DNA of 64,000 nucleotides, taken from contig NZ_MQUB01000001.1 of NCBI RefSeq assembly GCF_002943755.1, forward strand, positions 62,001 through 126,000, in the 5' to 3' direction. The stretch's first letter is position 1. Every line of letters begins with the position of its first letter. Origin of the DNA: Aureitalea marina (lineage in GTDB: Bacteria > Bacteroidota > Bacteroidia > Flavobacteriales > Flavobacteriaceae). Under the pieces are notes generated by a model. That model was not told the DNA's origin. It worked only from the letters and a program-made list of their open reading frames with translations, and did no database searches. Both the position numbers and the translations under genes were made by a program. Below are positions 1-8,199 of this stretch, piece by piece.

Positions 1-65
1 ATTGCAGGGCGAAGAATCCGGGGCATGTGGCTAAAATAGATAAACTTACCCACCGAAATTCTGCC

Positions 66-1559
66 TTAACCCACTTTACTGGTGAGGCTCTTTACAAAGA
101 CATAACCAAAGCCAATGAAAAGCATGAGGTGAAAAGGAAAAAGCCCGAAGTCGCCTCCCTGATCTCCAACCACGAATGCACTGTACATACCAAACCCAAA
201 ATACAGCATCAGCAACCCTTCCAAAACCACATGTGGTGATAGATTTTGCTTGAGGTATTTGTTGCCTTTCCAGCTGTCCCCCAAGGATTGAATATTAAAT
301 TTTGGGGTTCTTATGAATTCACTTCGTTTGCCTAAGTGACCTTCTATGACGGCAATGGAATTGTGTAATGAGAATCCCATGGCGATAGAAAAGAAGGTGA
401 AGAACATCCCGGTGTATTTCAAGAAGTTTTTAAAACCACCTCCGTAAATGACCTTAAAAGTGAACCAATAACATCCGAAGAAAATGACGGTAGATATCAC
501 AAAAAAGCTCATCACATAGAAATACCATTTCAAATGCTCGTATTCATTTTTGATATACAAGATGGGTATACTCAATATGGCTACGACTAATATATTCAGG
601 AACATGGTGCTATTCAATAGATGCAGTATACCATGGATCTTGGTCTTGGAGGGAGTATGTTCGTTCTGAAGGACTTTTTTGGCCATTTTCCTGAAGTTCT
701 CAGCTCCTCCTTTGTTCCAGCGGAATTGCTGTGAACGAGCCGCTGAGATCACAACCGGTAATTCTGCCGGGGTTTCGACATCTTCCAGATATTTAAATTT
801 CCAACTGTTCAGTTGAGCTCGATAACTCAGATCGAGGTCTTCGGTCAGGGTATCGCCCTCCCAATTTCCGGCGTCCAGGATACAGGCTTTACGCCAGACC
901 CCTGCTGTTCCGTTAAAATTGATGAAGTGCCCCTGACTGTTTCGCCCAACCTGTTCCAGGGTGAAATGGGCATCCAATGCAAAAGCCTGGACCCGGGTAA
1001 GGACCGAATATTCCCTGTTGATGTGCCCCCATCGGGTCTGAACCACTCCGATCTTCTCATTCTTGAAATAAGGAATAGTGTGTTTAAGCCAGTCTGGTTT
1101 CGGTAGAAAATCGGCATCAAAGATGGCGATGAAATCCCCTTTGGCAGTTTTTAATCCTTCCTTTAATGCACCGGCTTTATAACCAGTTCTATTCTCCCTG
1201 CTAATCTGTTTGATATCCAGTCCCGTAGCTCTCAATTCATCTATATGGTGTCCCGTCTGTTGGAAAGATTCGTCCGTGGAGTCGTCCAAGACCTGTATCT
1301 CCAGTTTCTCCCGGGGATAATCTATGCGGGCGATATTCTCAAGAAGTCGTTCCATCACATATAGCTCATTGTATACAGGCAGCTGTATGGTCACATGGGG
1401 AACTTCGTTTGGGTTGTTCAGGTCAAATCGTGGCTCGTCTTCTCTTTGCCGTTTCGACCTCAGATAGTTGAACAGCAGATTTAGCTGGGCCAATGCGTAG
1501 GCGAATATCATCAGCAAGGCCAGGGAGTAGATAAAAATGACGATGGTTTCGACTATCAT
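66..1559 (-). CDS. Membrane GT2 glycosyltransferase, cellulose-synthase-like
   Basis: This is a 497-aa processive-type family 2 glycosyltransferase expected to build a beta-linked glycan at the inner membrane. One transmembrane helix (about residues 5-28) precedes a cytosolic GT2 domain, and about four hydrophobic helices follow from residue 310 on. The catalytic signature is complete: DD at 92-93, DAD at 148-150, TED at 239-241 and Q277-x-x-R280-W281. There is no PilZ domain, unlike BcsA. The ATG overlaps the end of the upstream GT2 gene by 4 bp, so the two are probably translationally coupled. The acceptor and sugar cannot be read from the sequence. It is the last gene of the six-gene minus-strand unit. 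Confidence 0.9.
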   Translation of the reverse strand: MIVETIVIFIYSLALLMIFAYALAQLNLLFNYLRSKRQREDEPRFDLNNPNEVPHVTIQLPVYNELYVMERLLENIARIDYPREKLEIQVLDDSTDESFQQTGHHIDELRATGLDIKQISRENRTGYKAGALKEGLKTAKGDFIAIFDADFLPKPDWLKHTIPYFKNEKIGVVQTRWGHINREYSVLTRVQAFALDAHFTLEQVGRNSQGHFINFNGTAGVWRKACILDAGNWEGDTLTEDLDLSYRAQLNSWKFKYLEDVETPAELPVVISAARSQQFRWNKGGAENFRKMAKKVLQNEHTPSKTKIHGILHLLNSTMFLNILVVAILSIPILYIKNEYEHLKWYFYVMSFFVISTVIFFGCYWFTFKVIYGGGFKNFLKYTGMFFTFFSIAMGFSLHNSIAVIEGHLGKRSEFIRTPKFNIQSLGDSWKGNKYLKQNLSPHVVLEGLLMLYFGFGMYSAFVVGDQGGDFGLFPFHLMLFIGFGYVFVKSLTSKVG

Positions 1560-2248
1560 TTCAAGCTGTACTTAAAGATCCACCCCAGGATTTTTATACC
1601 GGCAAAGATAGCACCTTTCACCGTTCCCGATACTTTAGAAACCCCAATCCTGTTACGATAGGGGACCGGAACTTCCTGGTAGTTCATCTTTTGTCGTAAA
1701 GCTTTGAGTTGCATTTCAACCGTCCAACCATAAGTTTTATCTTCCATCTTCAGGGCCATCAATTTATCATAGCGGATCGCCCGAAAGGGTCCCAGGTCCG
1801 TAAAGGTCGATCCAAAGAAGAGTTTCATCAAATTGGTGGCCAGCCAATTTCCAAAGATCTGAGGACCGGTCATAGCACCTGCTTCCCTCAATTGAGCAGT
1901 ACGTGCCCCAATCACCAGGTCTTTCCCCGCAGTAGTTATAGGAGTTATCAACTGATCCATGTATTCGGGATAATCGCTGTAGTCTCCATCCAGGAAAACA
2001 ACAATCTCGGGTAATTGGGATTTCTTTCGTAGGTAATCCATCCCCTTAAGGCAGGCGTAACCATAGCCTTTTTGATCTTCCCTGAGCACAGTGGCCCCGG
2101 CGCTTTTCGCTGCCGCTGCCGTCTGGTCAGTGGATCCGTTATCGATTACTACGATCTCCCTAACAAATTCCGGGATATCTCCTATGACCAAGGGGATCGC
2201 TTCCTGCTCATTGAAAGCAGGGATGATAACGTCAATAGGGATGTTCAT
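1556..2248 (-). CDS. GT2 glycosyltransferase, DPM1-like
   Basis: This 230-aa protein has a single GT-A domain of the dolichol-phosphate mannose synthase (DPM1) type. The nucleotide-binding start (IPAFNEQEAIP) and the metal-binding DGD in VVFLDGDYSDYP are clear. The family transfers a sugar from a nucleotide donor to a polyprenyl phosphate. A weakly hydrophobic C-terminus could touch the membrane, but full transmembrane helices are absent. The start lies 4 nt after the stop of the S8 protease gene, and the end overlaps the next GT2 by 4 bp. The two glycosyltransferases probably act on one glycan, with this one loading a lipid carrier; that is inference. Confidence 0.88.
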   Translation of the reverse strand: MNIPIDVIIPAFNEQEAIPLVIGDIPEFVREIVVIDNGSTDQTAAAAKSAGATVLREDQKGYGYACLKGMDYLRKKSQLPEIVVFLDGDYSDYPEYMDQLITPITTAGKDLVIGARTAQLREAGAMTGPQIFGNWLATNLMKLFFGSTFTDLGPFRAIRYDKLMALKMEDKTYGWTVEMQLKALRQKMNYQEVPVPYRNRIGVSKVSGTVKGAIFAGIKILGWIFKYSLK

Positions 2249-2252
2249 CCAA

Positions 2253-3866
2253 CTATTGCTTCACGATCATTTTGTGGATAGGGTTGGAACTTCCGGCGAT
2301 TTGGATTTTCAAGACATAAGTACCTGCGGACAGGGATGAGACATTAACTCGCTCTCCAACCAAGCTTAGTGTTTCCAATTTTTTTCCGTCGAGCGTGTAG
2401 ATCTCTACCCGTTCAATAGCCCGGTTATCCGGGTTCAAAATGGTGATCTCCGTACGAGCGGGATTAGGGTAGACCAGTACATTGTCTTCACCAGGAAGTT
2501 GATCGTCAAGGCCCAACAAGGTATCACAGGCATCCATCAAAGCGACCATACTGTTGTTCACATTTAAGCGACCTCCAGTGGTAGTAATTCCCTCCAGGGA
2601 TTCGTTGGGGTCTACATTTTCCAGGACCAGATCCCGTACAATTCGGGTAGCCAATTCAGGGTCGTCCATGGCCAAGTCTGCCAGGGTTTGACAAGGTGCT
2701 GAATAAAGTAGTGCGATGGTTCCTGTTACATGAGGCGTGGCTCCAGAAGTTCCACCAAAAGTTCCATAATTATTAGTGGTTACAGTAAAAGTACCGGCTC
2801 CGGGAGCTCCCAGGTCAATGGTCTCTGCTCCATAACCGGCCTGAGTAACCTTTACATCACTTTGGTTGGTGTTGGTTACGGCGATCAAGTATTCACTTGG
2901 ACAGGCGGTTGGCACATCGCCAATTTCATCTACATCAAAGTTACCGTTAATAGTGGCTCCGGTACTCAAGATACCGTTCTGCCCAAGCGTATCGTACATC
3001 TCACACCACAGTGGAGAATCTTCCGGCTGTCCGAAATCGATTCCGAAAGAGGCATTGGTGGCCACAACAAAGGCTCCTTGTGCACCATCGGTCTCATTGT
3101 AGAGGATTCGACTTTCCAGGATATAGGAATAAGCTTCCAGAACAACGGATTCGTTGCCACTGCTTCCACTGATCGGCATCACCTTTACGTCCCAGTTCAC
3201 ACCGGTCACACCAACGCCATTATTTCCTTTGGCTCCAATGATACCATAAACGGCAGTACCATGACTAAGCACCTGAAGTACCCCTGTGCTGTTGTAGGCG
3301 TTCCAGCCATTGACATCGTCAATATAACCGTTCTCGTCGTCGTCAATCCCATTGCCTGGAATCTCTTTGGTGTTGATGAAGAGATTTTCGTTAAGGTCCG
3401 GGTGGTTGACATTGAAACCATCATCTACCACTCCAGCAACGATGATGTCGCCATTAAGCGTCTCACCTCCAGTACTGATCTCCCAGGCTTCATCTGCATC
3501 GATATCTCTATCATTCTCCTGGTAATACTGCCACTGATTGCCAAATAGCGGGTCGTCTGGAGTAACTGAACGCAAGCTGACCTTGTGATTTAATTGTGCG
3601 ATCCTGACCTGGTCATTCTTGTATAATTCGGCAATGGCTTCGGTCTCGGATAATTTATTTCGGTCTATGGTAATTAGGTGAATATTCATCACCTCTGAAA
3701 CCTTCTTTTGACCAATGATAGCTGCCTCACTGGACTCCAGGCTAAGTTGATCCGTAGAGTATGAAGGTGCCAATTGCACCAGGATTTCACCCGGCATGTA
3801 ATTGAGTTCTTGTCCGCTTGCTACCAAGCAGATAAGCATTAACAGTAGTGTAGTAATTCTTTTCAT
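2253..3866 (-). CDS. Secreted S8 subtilisin-like protease with T9SS sorting domain
   Basis: This is a 537-aa secreted serine protease. It has a signal peptide (residues 1-19), an I9-like propeptide (about 20-100), and an S8 catalytic domain with Asp148 (VVDDGF), His202 (SHGTAV), oxyanion Asn271 and Ser374 (GGTSGATPH). A type A T9SS sorting domain fills the last 75 or so residues (from VYPNP to the terminal KMIVKQ). The family cleaves peptides outside the cell, and the T9SS domain implies release or anchoring at the cell surface. The ATG overlaps the preceding lipoprotein gene by 4 bp. Placement between redox genes and glycosyltransferases is unusual; processing of a surface partner is possible but unproven. 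Confidence 0.93.
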   Translation of the reverse strand: MKRITTLLLMLICLVASGQELNYMPGEILVQLAPSYSTDQLSLESSEAAIIGQKKVSEVMNIHLITIDRNKLSETEAIAELYKNDQVRIAQLNHKVSLRSVTPDDPLFGNQWQYYQENDRDIDADEAWEISTGGETLNGDIIVAGVVDDGFNVNHPDLNENLFINTKEIPGNGIDDDENGYIDDVNGWNAYNSTGVLQVLSHGTAVYGIIGAKGNNGVGVTGVNWDVKVMPISGSSGNESVVLEAYSYILESRILYNETDGAQGAFVVATNASFGIDFGQPEDSPLWCEMYDTLGQNGILSTGATINGNFDVDEIGDVPTACPSEYLIAVTNTNQSDVKVTQAGYGAETIDLGAPGAGTFTVTTNNYGTFGGTSGATPHVTGTIALLYSAPCQTLADLAMDDPELATRIVRDLVLENVDPNESLEGITTTGGRLNVNNSMVALMDACDTLLGLDDQLPGEDNVLVYPNPARTEITILNPDNRAIERVEIYTLDGKKLETLSLVGERVNVSSLSAGTYVLKIQIAGSSNPIHKMIVKQ

Positions 3867-4198
3867 AGATTGGAATTTTTTCTTGTGGACACTTGTTGAT
3901 CTCGCTGAGCCTCGATCACCAGATCCGATTCTTTTAATTTGACCACCAAATTATCTGTTTTGACGGTCGAGGGATTAAAAGTACATAAATAATTAGAGGA
4001 TTTGGCGCCCAGACGTTTAACTACCTTCAATTGATAGGAGGAGAAGGCAAATTCCAACTGATCTGAGGTAACCGAGTCTTGAAGCTGAACAATGATCCTG
4101 TCATCACCGGCGGCGGTTGAATCTTGATGTTTACAGGACAGGGAAATACAGAGAATTAGGGCAGTGAGTAGCGTCTTCGCATAAAGTGCTCGCATCAT
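3863..4198 (-). CDS. Small lipoprotein resembling a free-standing S8/I9 propeptide
   Basis: This 111-aa protein has a lipoprotein signal ending at ISLSC. No named family is recognised with certainty. The mature part parallels the propeptide of the downstream S8 protease: IIVQLQDSVTSDQL here against ILVQLAPSYSTDQL there, and a closing DLVIEAQRDQQVSTR against DQVRIAQLNHKVSLR. This suggests a separate I9-like inhibitor or folding helper, tethered to a membrane and co-translated with its protease (4-bp overlap). Two adjacent ATG codons can serve as start; the first is used here. The family resemblance was judged by eye only. Confidence 0.7.
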   Translation of the reverse strand: MMRALYAKTLLTALILCISLSCKHQDSTAAGDDRIIVQLQDSVTSDQLEFAFSSYQLKVVKRLGAKSSNYLCTFNPSTVKTDNLVVKLKESDLVIEAQRDQQVSTRKNSNL

Positions 4199-4202
4199 TT
4201 TA

Positions 4203-5777
4203 TTATTTTGACAAGTGATTCATCAGGTTCACATCGTTGCCTAAAAGTACATCGGTTGGATTGATTCGACCTTCCATTGGACCATTTTCTAGTTTGAGAA
4301 CTCCTCTTGGGCATACAGCCGAACAAATACCACAACCTACGCAACTCGCTCTGACAATGTTCTCTCCTTTCTGGGCATAAGCTCGCACATCTATTCCCAT
4401 TTCACAGTAGGTAGAACAATTTCCGCAGGAAATACACTGTCCGCCATTGGTGGTTATCCGGAATTTTGAGAACAGCCTTTGTTGCAGACCTAGGATGGCC
4501 GCCATGGGGCAACCAAACCTACACCAGACACGACTCCCGAAGATGGGGTAGAAACCCGTTCCTATCACACCACTGAAGATGGCTCCGATTAAAAACCCGT
4601 AACTGCTTCTCAGTGTTTCAGATTGAAAGATAAATATGTTGGAGTTCCCGCTGGAAAAATGGATCCCCAGGAGTGCGAGTATAATCACCAGGTAACCCAC
4701 AGCCCCATATCGGGCATCTTTTTTCAGTTCATCCCGTTTGAAATACCAGATCAAGCTAAATAAGACAGTCAGAAATATTCCCACGGTCCAAAGAAATTGA
4801 CCTTTGGTGAGCCAGTATTTATTGGGGTCGTATCCCAAATAGGTGCTCACAACCGCAGTTGTCATAACCACCACAAAGACCAATACACTGTGAATCACCC
4901 ACCGTTCGATCTTCCATGCTCTGGTACTTTTATCACTTAGGTGTCTGAAGGGATCTCCGGCAGTCTCGGCCAAACCTCCACAACCACAGACCCAGGAACA
5001 GTACCACCTCTTACCGTATTTGTAGGTCAGGATAGGTGTGATGACCAGTATGGATACCACCCCGAAGATCAGCATAGCCAGTCCCAGGTTTCCGGCAGAG
5101 ATAAAGCCATCTATTCGGTATTGTTCGAAGTTGTAGTAATTCAGCGGCCAGACATTTTTTAAGTCATAATAAGGGATGTTTCCATTAAGCCTGGCCATGA
5201 ATTCCGGGATCAAAAAAGCAAATCCGGTTTGGAAGAACATCACCGAGATAGTCCTTAGTCGCTCATACCGATTGTGCCGATATTTCCAGATGAATTTGAT
5301 GCCGAATGCCAGGATAGCAATTGTATACAGGGTACCATATACAAACCACTGACTTGCTGCACGACCACTGAGAAGTTGGCTGAGCGGGTCGAATAGGGCT
5401 ACTATCCCGGTATTGTTTCCATCTGTTCCCAGTCCAAGGTACTGTGGATAGAAATAGAGCACAATGTAGAACCCGGTCAAAATGATTCCTGAAATCCAAC
5501 CCAGGAATCCTCGGCTGGATACAGATTTGAACCACACTCCATGGTTCTTAATACCCGGTTCAGTGTGACGATACGCACCATAGGAAAAGACGATCACCCC
5601 AACAGTGATGCCAAATAGGGCAAGGCTTAGCCAAAGTCCCTTATTTGGAAAGTCGACATTGAAACCTGCCAGCAGCACGATCCCAAGACCGGTAAGTCCG
5701 ATCAAAGTTCCCAGCTTTTGAAGGTTGTTCAAGGCTTTTGGAGGTTCGCCCGTAAGGGCCATGTTTCGCTGGATCAT
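4203..5777 (-). CDS. Membrane polyferredoxin, NosR/NapH-like 4Fe-4S protein
   Basis: This 524-aa integral membrane protein has about ten hydrophobic segments and carries electrons through Fe-S centres. Cysteine motifs are CSWVCGCG and CRFGCP in membrane-proximal loops, then two C-terminal ferredoxin clusters, CISCGNCSTYC and CVGCGICSAVCP (about residues 448-495). This layout resembles NosR and NapH, which pass electrons between the quinone pool or a cytosolic donor and periplasmic enzymes. I placed the start at 5777, where ATGA overlaps the stop of the FAD oxidoreductase gene; a longer reading from 5909 would run through that gene. No flavin-binding NosR N-domain and no nos or nap genes are seen nearby, so the electron acceptor is unknown. 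Confidence 0.85.
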   Translation of the reverse strand: MIQRNMALTGEPPKALNNLQKLGTLIGLTGLGIVLLAGFNVDFPNKGLWLSLALFGITVGVIVFSYGAYRHTEPGIKNHGVWFKSVSSRGFLGWISGIILTGFYIVLYFYPQYLGLGTDGNNTGIVALFDPLSQLLSGRAASQWFVYGTLYTIAILAFGIKFIWKYRHNRYERLRTISVMFFQTGFAFLIPEFMARLNGNIPYYDLKNVWPLNYYNFEQYRIDGFISAGNLGLAMLIFGVVSILVITPILTYKYGKRWYCSWVCGCGGLAETAGDPFRHLSDKSTRAWKIERWVIHSVLVFVVVMTTAVVSTYLGYDPNKYWLTKGQFLWTVGIFLTVLFSLIWYFKRDELKKDARYGAVGYLVIILALLGIHFSSGNSNIFIFQSETLRSSYGFLIGAIFSGVIGTGFYPIFGSRVWCRFGCPMAAILGLQQRLFSKFRITTNGGQCISCGNCSTYCEMGIDVRAYAQKGENIVRASCVGCGICSAVCPRGVLKLENGPMEGRINPTDVLLGNDVNLMNHLSK

Positions 5778-7075
5778 AAACTCGTTGTTAGATTGTGTTG
5801 ATAGGCTTGCTGAATGGCAGCTTCCATGCTGCGGAAGAATTCGGGATCGAAATTGGCCATAGACAGATGTTGAACAACATAGTCCGTAGACCGCTCCTCG
5901 GTCAACCACCGGTCAAAGACTTCGTGGCGCATTCTGATTCCAAAGGTGTTGATCCCTAGAAATTTTCCCGTGGATTCCTGGGTGCAGATAGTAATGCACT
6001 TGGTGTCGTCTTGGTGTTTCCAATGAAAATGTGTTTCGTCCTGCCTGGGTTTGGAGAAGACCCAACCATATGTTTGGTACTCAATGTCGAAGAATTTGGC
6101 ACTATTAAACCAATGCCCCGGATTGTATGGGGTAGGCTCGCCACAAATGCTCCGGGCTACGGCTTCTCCCATCATTCGGCCGGTATACCAAACAGCTTCG
6201 ACAGGTCTTCGGTTCCCGATGGCCTCTCGCTGTTGGGCACAATCCCCGATAGCGTAAACACAAGGCAGATTGGTCTGCAACTGACGGTCGACCAATATTC
6301 CTTTGTCCAGATCGATAGCACTATCTTTTAAGAAATCAATATTTGGAGATACGCCGGCGGTAAGTCCAACCAGATCACAGGGAATTTCTTCATCGGTCTC
6401 GGCTATGGTGATGGACTGCACACGGCCATTTCCACCGGAGCAGATCTCCTTCAGATTGACACCTAATCTCAGATCGATATGATGTTTTTCGATGTGACGG
6501 TTGATCATGGCACTTTCACCATCGGGCAGTACTCCATTCCAGAAGCTCTTTTCCCGCACCAGGAATGTCACAGGGATTCCCCTGCTGTGAAGCATTTCGG
6601 CCAATTCTATACCGATCAATCCTCCACCAACTATTACGGCCCGTTTGCACACTTTGTTGTTATGGGCATTGCGTTCCAACATTTCCAGGTCCTGGTAACT
6701 GTACAAACCCTGAACCCCTTCCAGATCCTGGCCGGGCCAGCCAAACTTGTTCGGCTTTGATCCAACAGCCAATATCAGTTCATCATAGGCAACCCGTTCA
6801 CCTCCTGTGCATTCCAATTCCTTCTTTTCGGAATTGATTTTGTGCACGTAAGTTCGCTTTAGCTCTATTCGATTTTTCTTCCAGAAGTGATCTTCGTAAG
6901 GCTTGGTATGTTCGTATTTCATGTGCCCCATATAGATGTACATGAGTGCCGTTCTGGAAAAGAAATGGTCTGTCTCTGCAGAGATGATAGTGATCTTATG
7001 ATCGGAAAGCTTTCGGATATGCCGGGCGGCTGTTACCCCGGATATTCCGTTGCCAATAATGACGATGTGCTTCAT
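5774..7075 (-). CDS. NAD(P)/FAD-dependent oxidoreductase
   Basis: This 433-aa two-dinucleotide flavoprotein belongs to the pyridine nucleotide-disulfide oxidoreductase fold, closest in look to rubredoxin or NirB-type reductases. The N-terminal FAD motif is G8-x-G10-x-x-G13, the central NAD(P) motif is GGGLIGIELAE (from about 150), and the FAD-closing VYAIGDCAQ follows near 270. A C-terminal region of about 110 residues is distinct. No redox-active CxxxxC disulfide is seen next to the first FAD motif. It overlaps the polyferredoxin gene by 4 bp, so it probably feeds NAD(P)H electrons to that membrane protein. It is the first gene of the six-gene unit and reads away from the palindrome at 7161-7180. 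Confidence 0.88.
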   Translation of the reverse strand: MKHIVIIGNGISGVTAARHIRKLSDHKITIISAETDHFFSRTALMYIYMGHMKYEHTKPYEDHFWKKNRIELKRTYVHKINSEKKELECTGGERVAYDELILAVGSKPNKFGWPGQDLEGVQGLYSYQDLEMLERNAHNNKVCKRAVIVGGGLIGIELAEMLHSRGIPVTFLVREKSFWNGVLPDGESAMINRHIEKHHIDLRLGVNLKEICSGGNGRVQSITIAETDEEIPCDLVGLTAGVSPNIDFLKDSAIDLDKGILVDRQLQTNLPCVYAIGDCAQQREAIGNRRPVEAVWYTGRMMGEAVARSICGEPTPYNPGHWFNSAKFFDIEYQTYGWVFSKPRQDETHFHWKHQDDTKCITICTQESTGKFLGINTFGIRMRHEVFDRWLTEERSTDYVVQHLSMANFDPEFFRSMEAAIQQAYQHNLTTSL

Positions 7076-7160
7076 TTGATCTGAATTGGTTGGAATCTAA
7101 GTCGTACTTAAAGTTAAGAACATTACAGCATTGTCAGATTATTTGTCGGATAAAGGAAAT

Positions 7161-7180
7161 AATATCCCCTAGGGGATATT
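7161..7180. promoter_or_regulatory. Perfect 20-bp palindrome in a divergent promoter
   Basis: AATATCCCCTAGGGGATATT equals its own reverse complement over all 20 bases. It lies 85 bp from the FAD oxidoreductase start on the minus strand and 83 bp from the outer-membrane protein start on the plus strand, so it is centred between the two divergent genes. There is no loop and no T-tract, which argues for a dimeric repressor or activator site rather than a terminator. The C4/G4 core flanked by AT is loosely reminiscent of CsoR/CstR-type operators, but no such regulator is in this window. Confidence 0.6.
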
Positions 7181-7263
7181 GCCCGCTGAGAATGAAAAAT
7201 ATTGGAAATATCTTGTAAGTCATGCCTTCTCTTGGCCGACATAGCCCTCATCAAAACAATGCT

Positions 7264-8139
7264 ATGAAATTGAAATCCACTTTAACCTTTCTTTTACTCG
7301 CAGCCCTTTTTTCAAAGGGATTTGCACAGGATGACCAGGAGCAACAAGGTTCCGTAATCCAGACGTTGACTCCTTCTAAATTGATCGGGAAGGGGCAATG
7401 GGACCTAAAATGGTTCAACAATCTGTATACCCAAACCGAAAGCACCTTCACGGAGGGAAGAGAACCCAGGGAGACCTATTTTACCTCTACCTTAGAAGCC
7501 TACACGGGAGTAGGGAACAACAAACGTGTAAACCTGGGGTTGATCTTTGAATTTCGTTCCAATGTAGTGGCCGACCGATCTGCCCTGGATGTCTTTCAGT
7601 TTGACGGTGAGCGAGGAACGGCAAGAAGTGGCTTTACATCCATAGCTCCTTCGGTCAAATTTGTGCCCATAGGCAGTGTGAACAATTTTTCTATTCAAAG
7701 TTCCTTTTTTATTCCATTGGTGGATAATGAAGTGGAAGAAGGGGTGTTCCTGGATCAGAAAGGGTTTATCTGGCAGAATCGGTTCTTCTATGATTACACC
7801 TTCCCGGGAGATCAATTTCAACTGTTCAGTGAACTGAATGCCGAGCTCAATTTTGGAGATAATGACGAAAGTTTTGCCAACGATAGCCTGCGGCTTACAC
7901 CCGGAGTGTTCTTCAGTTATTTTCCTAGTTCAAAATTTACGATACAGGCCTTGGTTCAGCATTCCCAGCTACTGGACCTAGGTAACGATTTTGCACAGGA
8001 TTTTACTGCCCTTGGAGGCGGGGCCAAATATCAACTAACCCAGGAACTCAATTTAGAAGCTTTGTATACCAATTTTGTCCGTGGGAACAATACCGGGCTT
8101 GGAGAGACCTTCAATCTGGGACTGAGGGCGGTCTTCTGA
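7264..8139 (+). CDS. Predicted outer-membrane beta-barrel protein
   Basis: This 291-aa protein has a Sec signal peptide (MKLKSTLTFLLLAALFSKGFAQ). The rest is made of alternating aromatic and polar strands typical of a small outer-membrane barrel, ending in the aromatic residue common for such proteins (LRAVF). I recognise no named family. I chose the ATG at 7264 over 7222 because it gives a clean signal peptide. The gene diverges from the FAD oxidoreductase operon and shares its intergenic palindrome. Co-regulation with that operon is likely and could make it an outer-membrane partner, but this is inference. Confidence 0.75.
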   Translation: MKLKSTLTFLLLAALFSKGFAQDDQEQQGSVIQTLTPSKLIGKGQWDLKWFNNLYTQTESTFTEGREPRETYFTSTLEAYTGVGNNKRVNLGLIFEFRSNVVADRSALDVFQFDGERGTARSGFTSIAPSVKFVPIGSVNNFSIQSSFFIPLVDNEVEEGVFLDQKGFIWQNRFFYDYTFPGDQFQLFSELNAELNFGDNDESFANDSLRLTPGVFFSYFPSSKFTIQALVQHSQLLDLGNDFAQDFTALGGGAKYQLTQELNLEALYTNFVRGNNTGLGETFNLGLRAVF

Positions 8140-8199
8140 TTTTTAGATGTCCTAAAGACAGGGAAGCGATAAAAAGACCTACATTGAAAGGTTCAAAGA

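Noticed and set aside
2730-3548. 272-aa frame on the plus strand opposite the S8 protease
   Set aside because: Long but without a recognisable domain; the minus strand carries a complete catalytic domain, so this is a shadow frame.
5778-5909. Longer N-terminus for the polyferredoxin
   Set aside because: It would lie wholly within the FAD oxidoreductase gene; the ATGA overlap at 5777 is the usual form.
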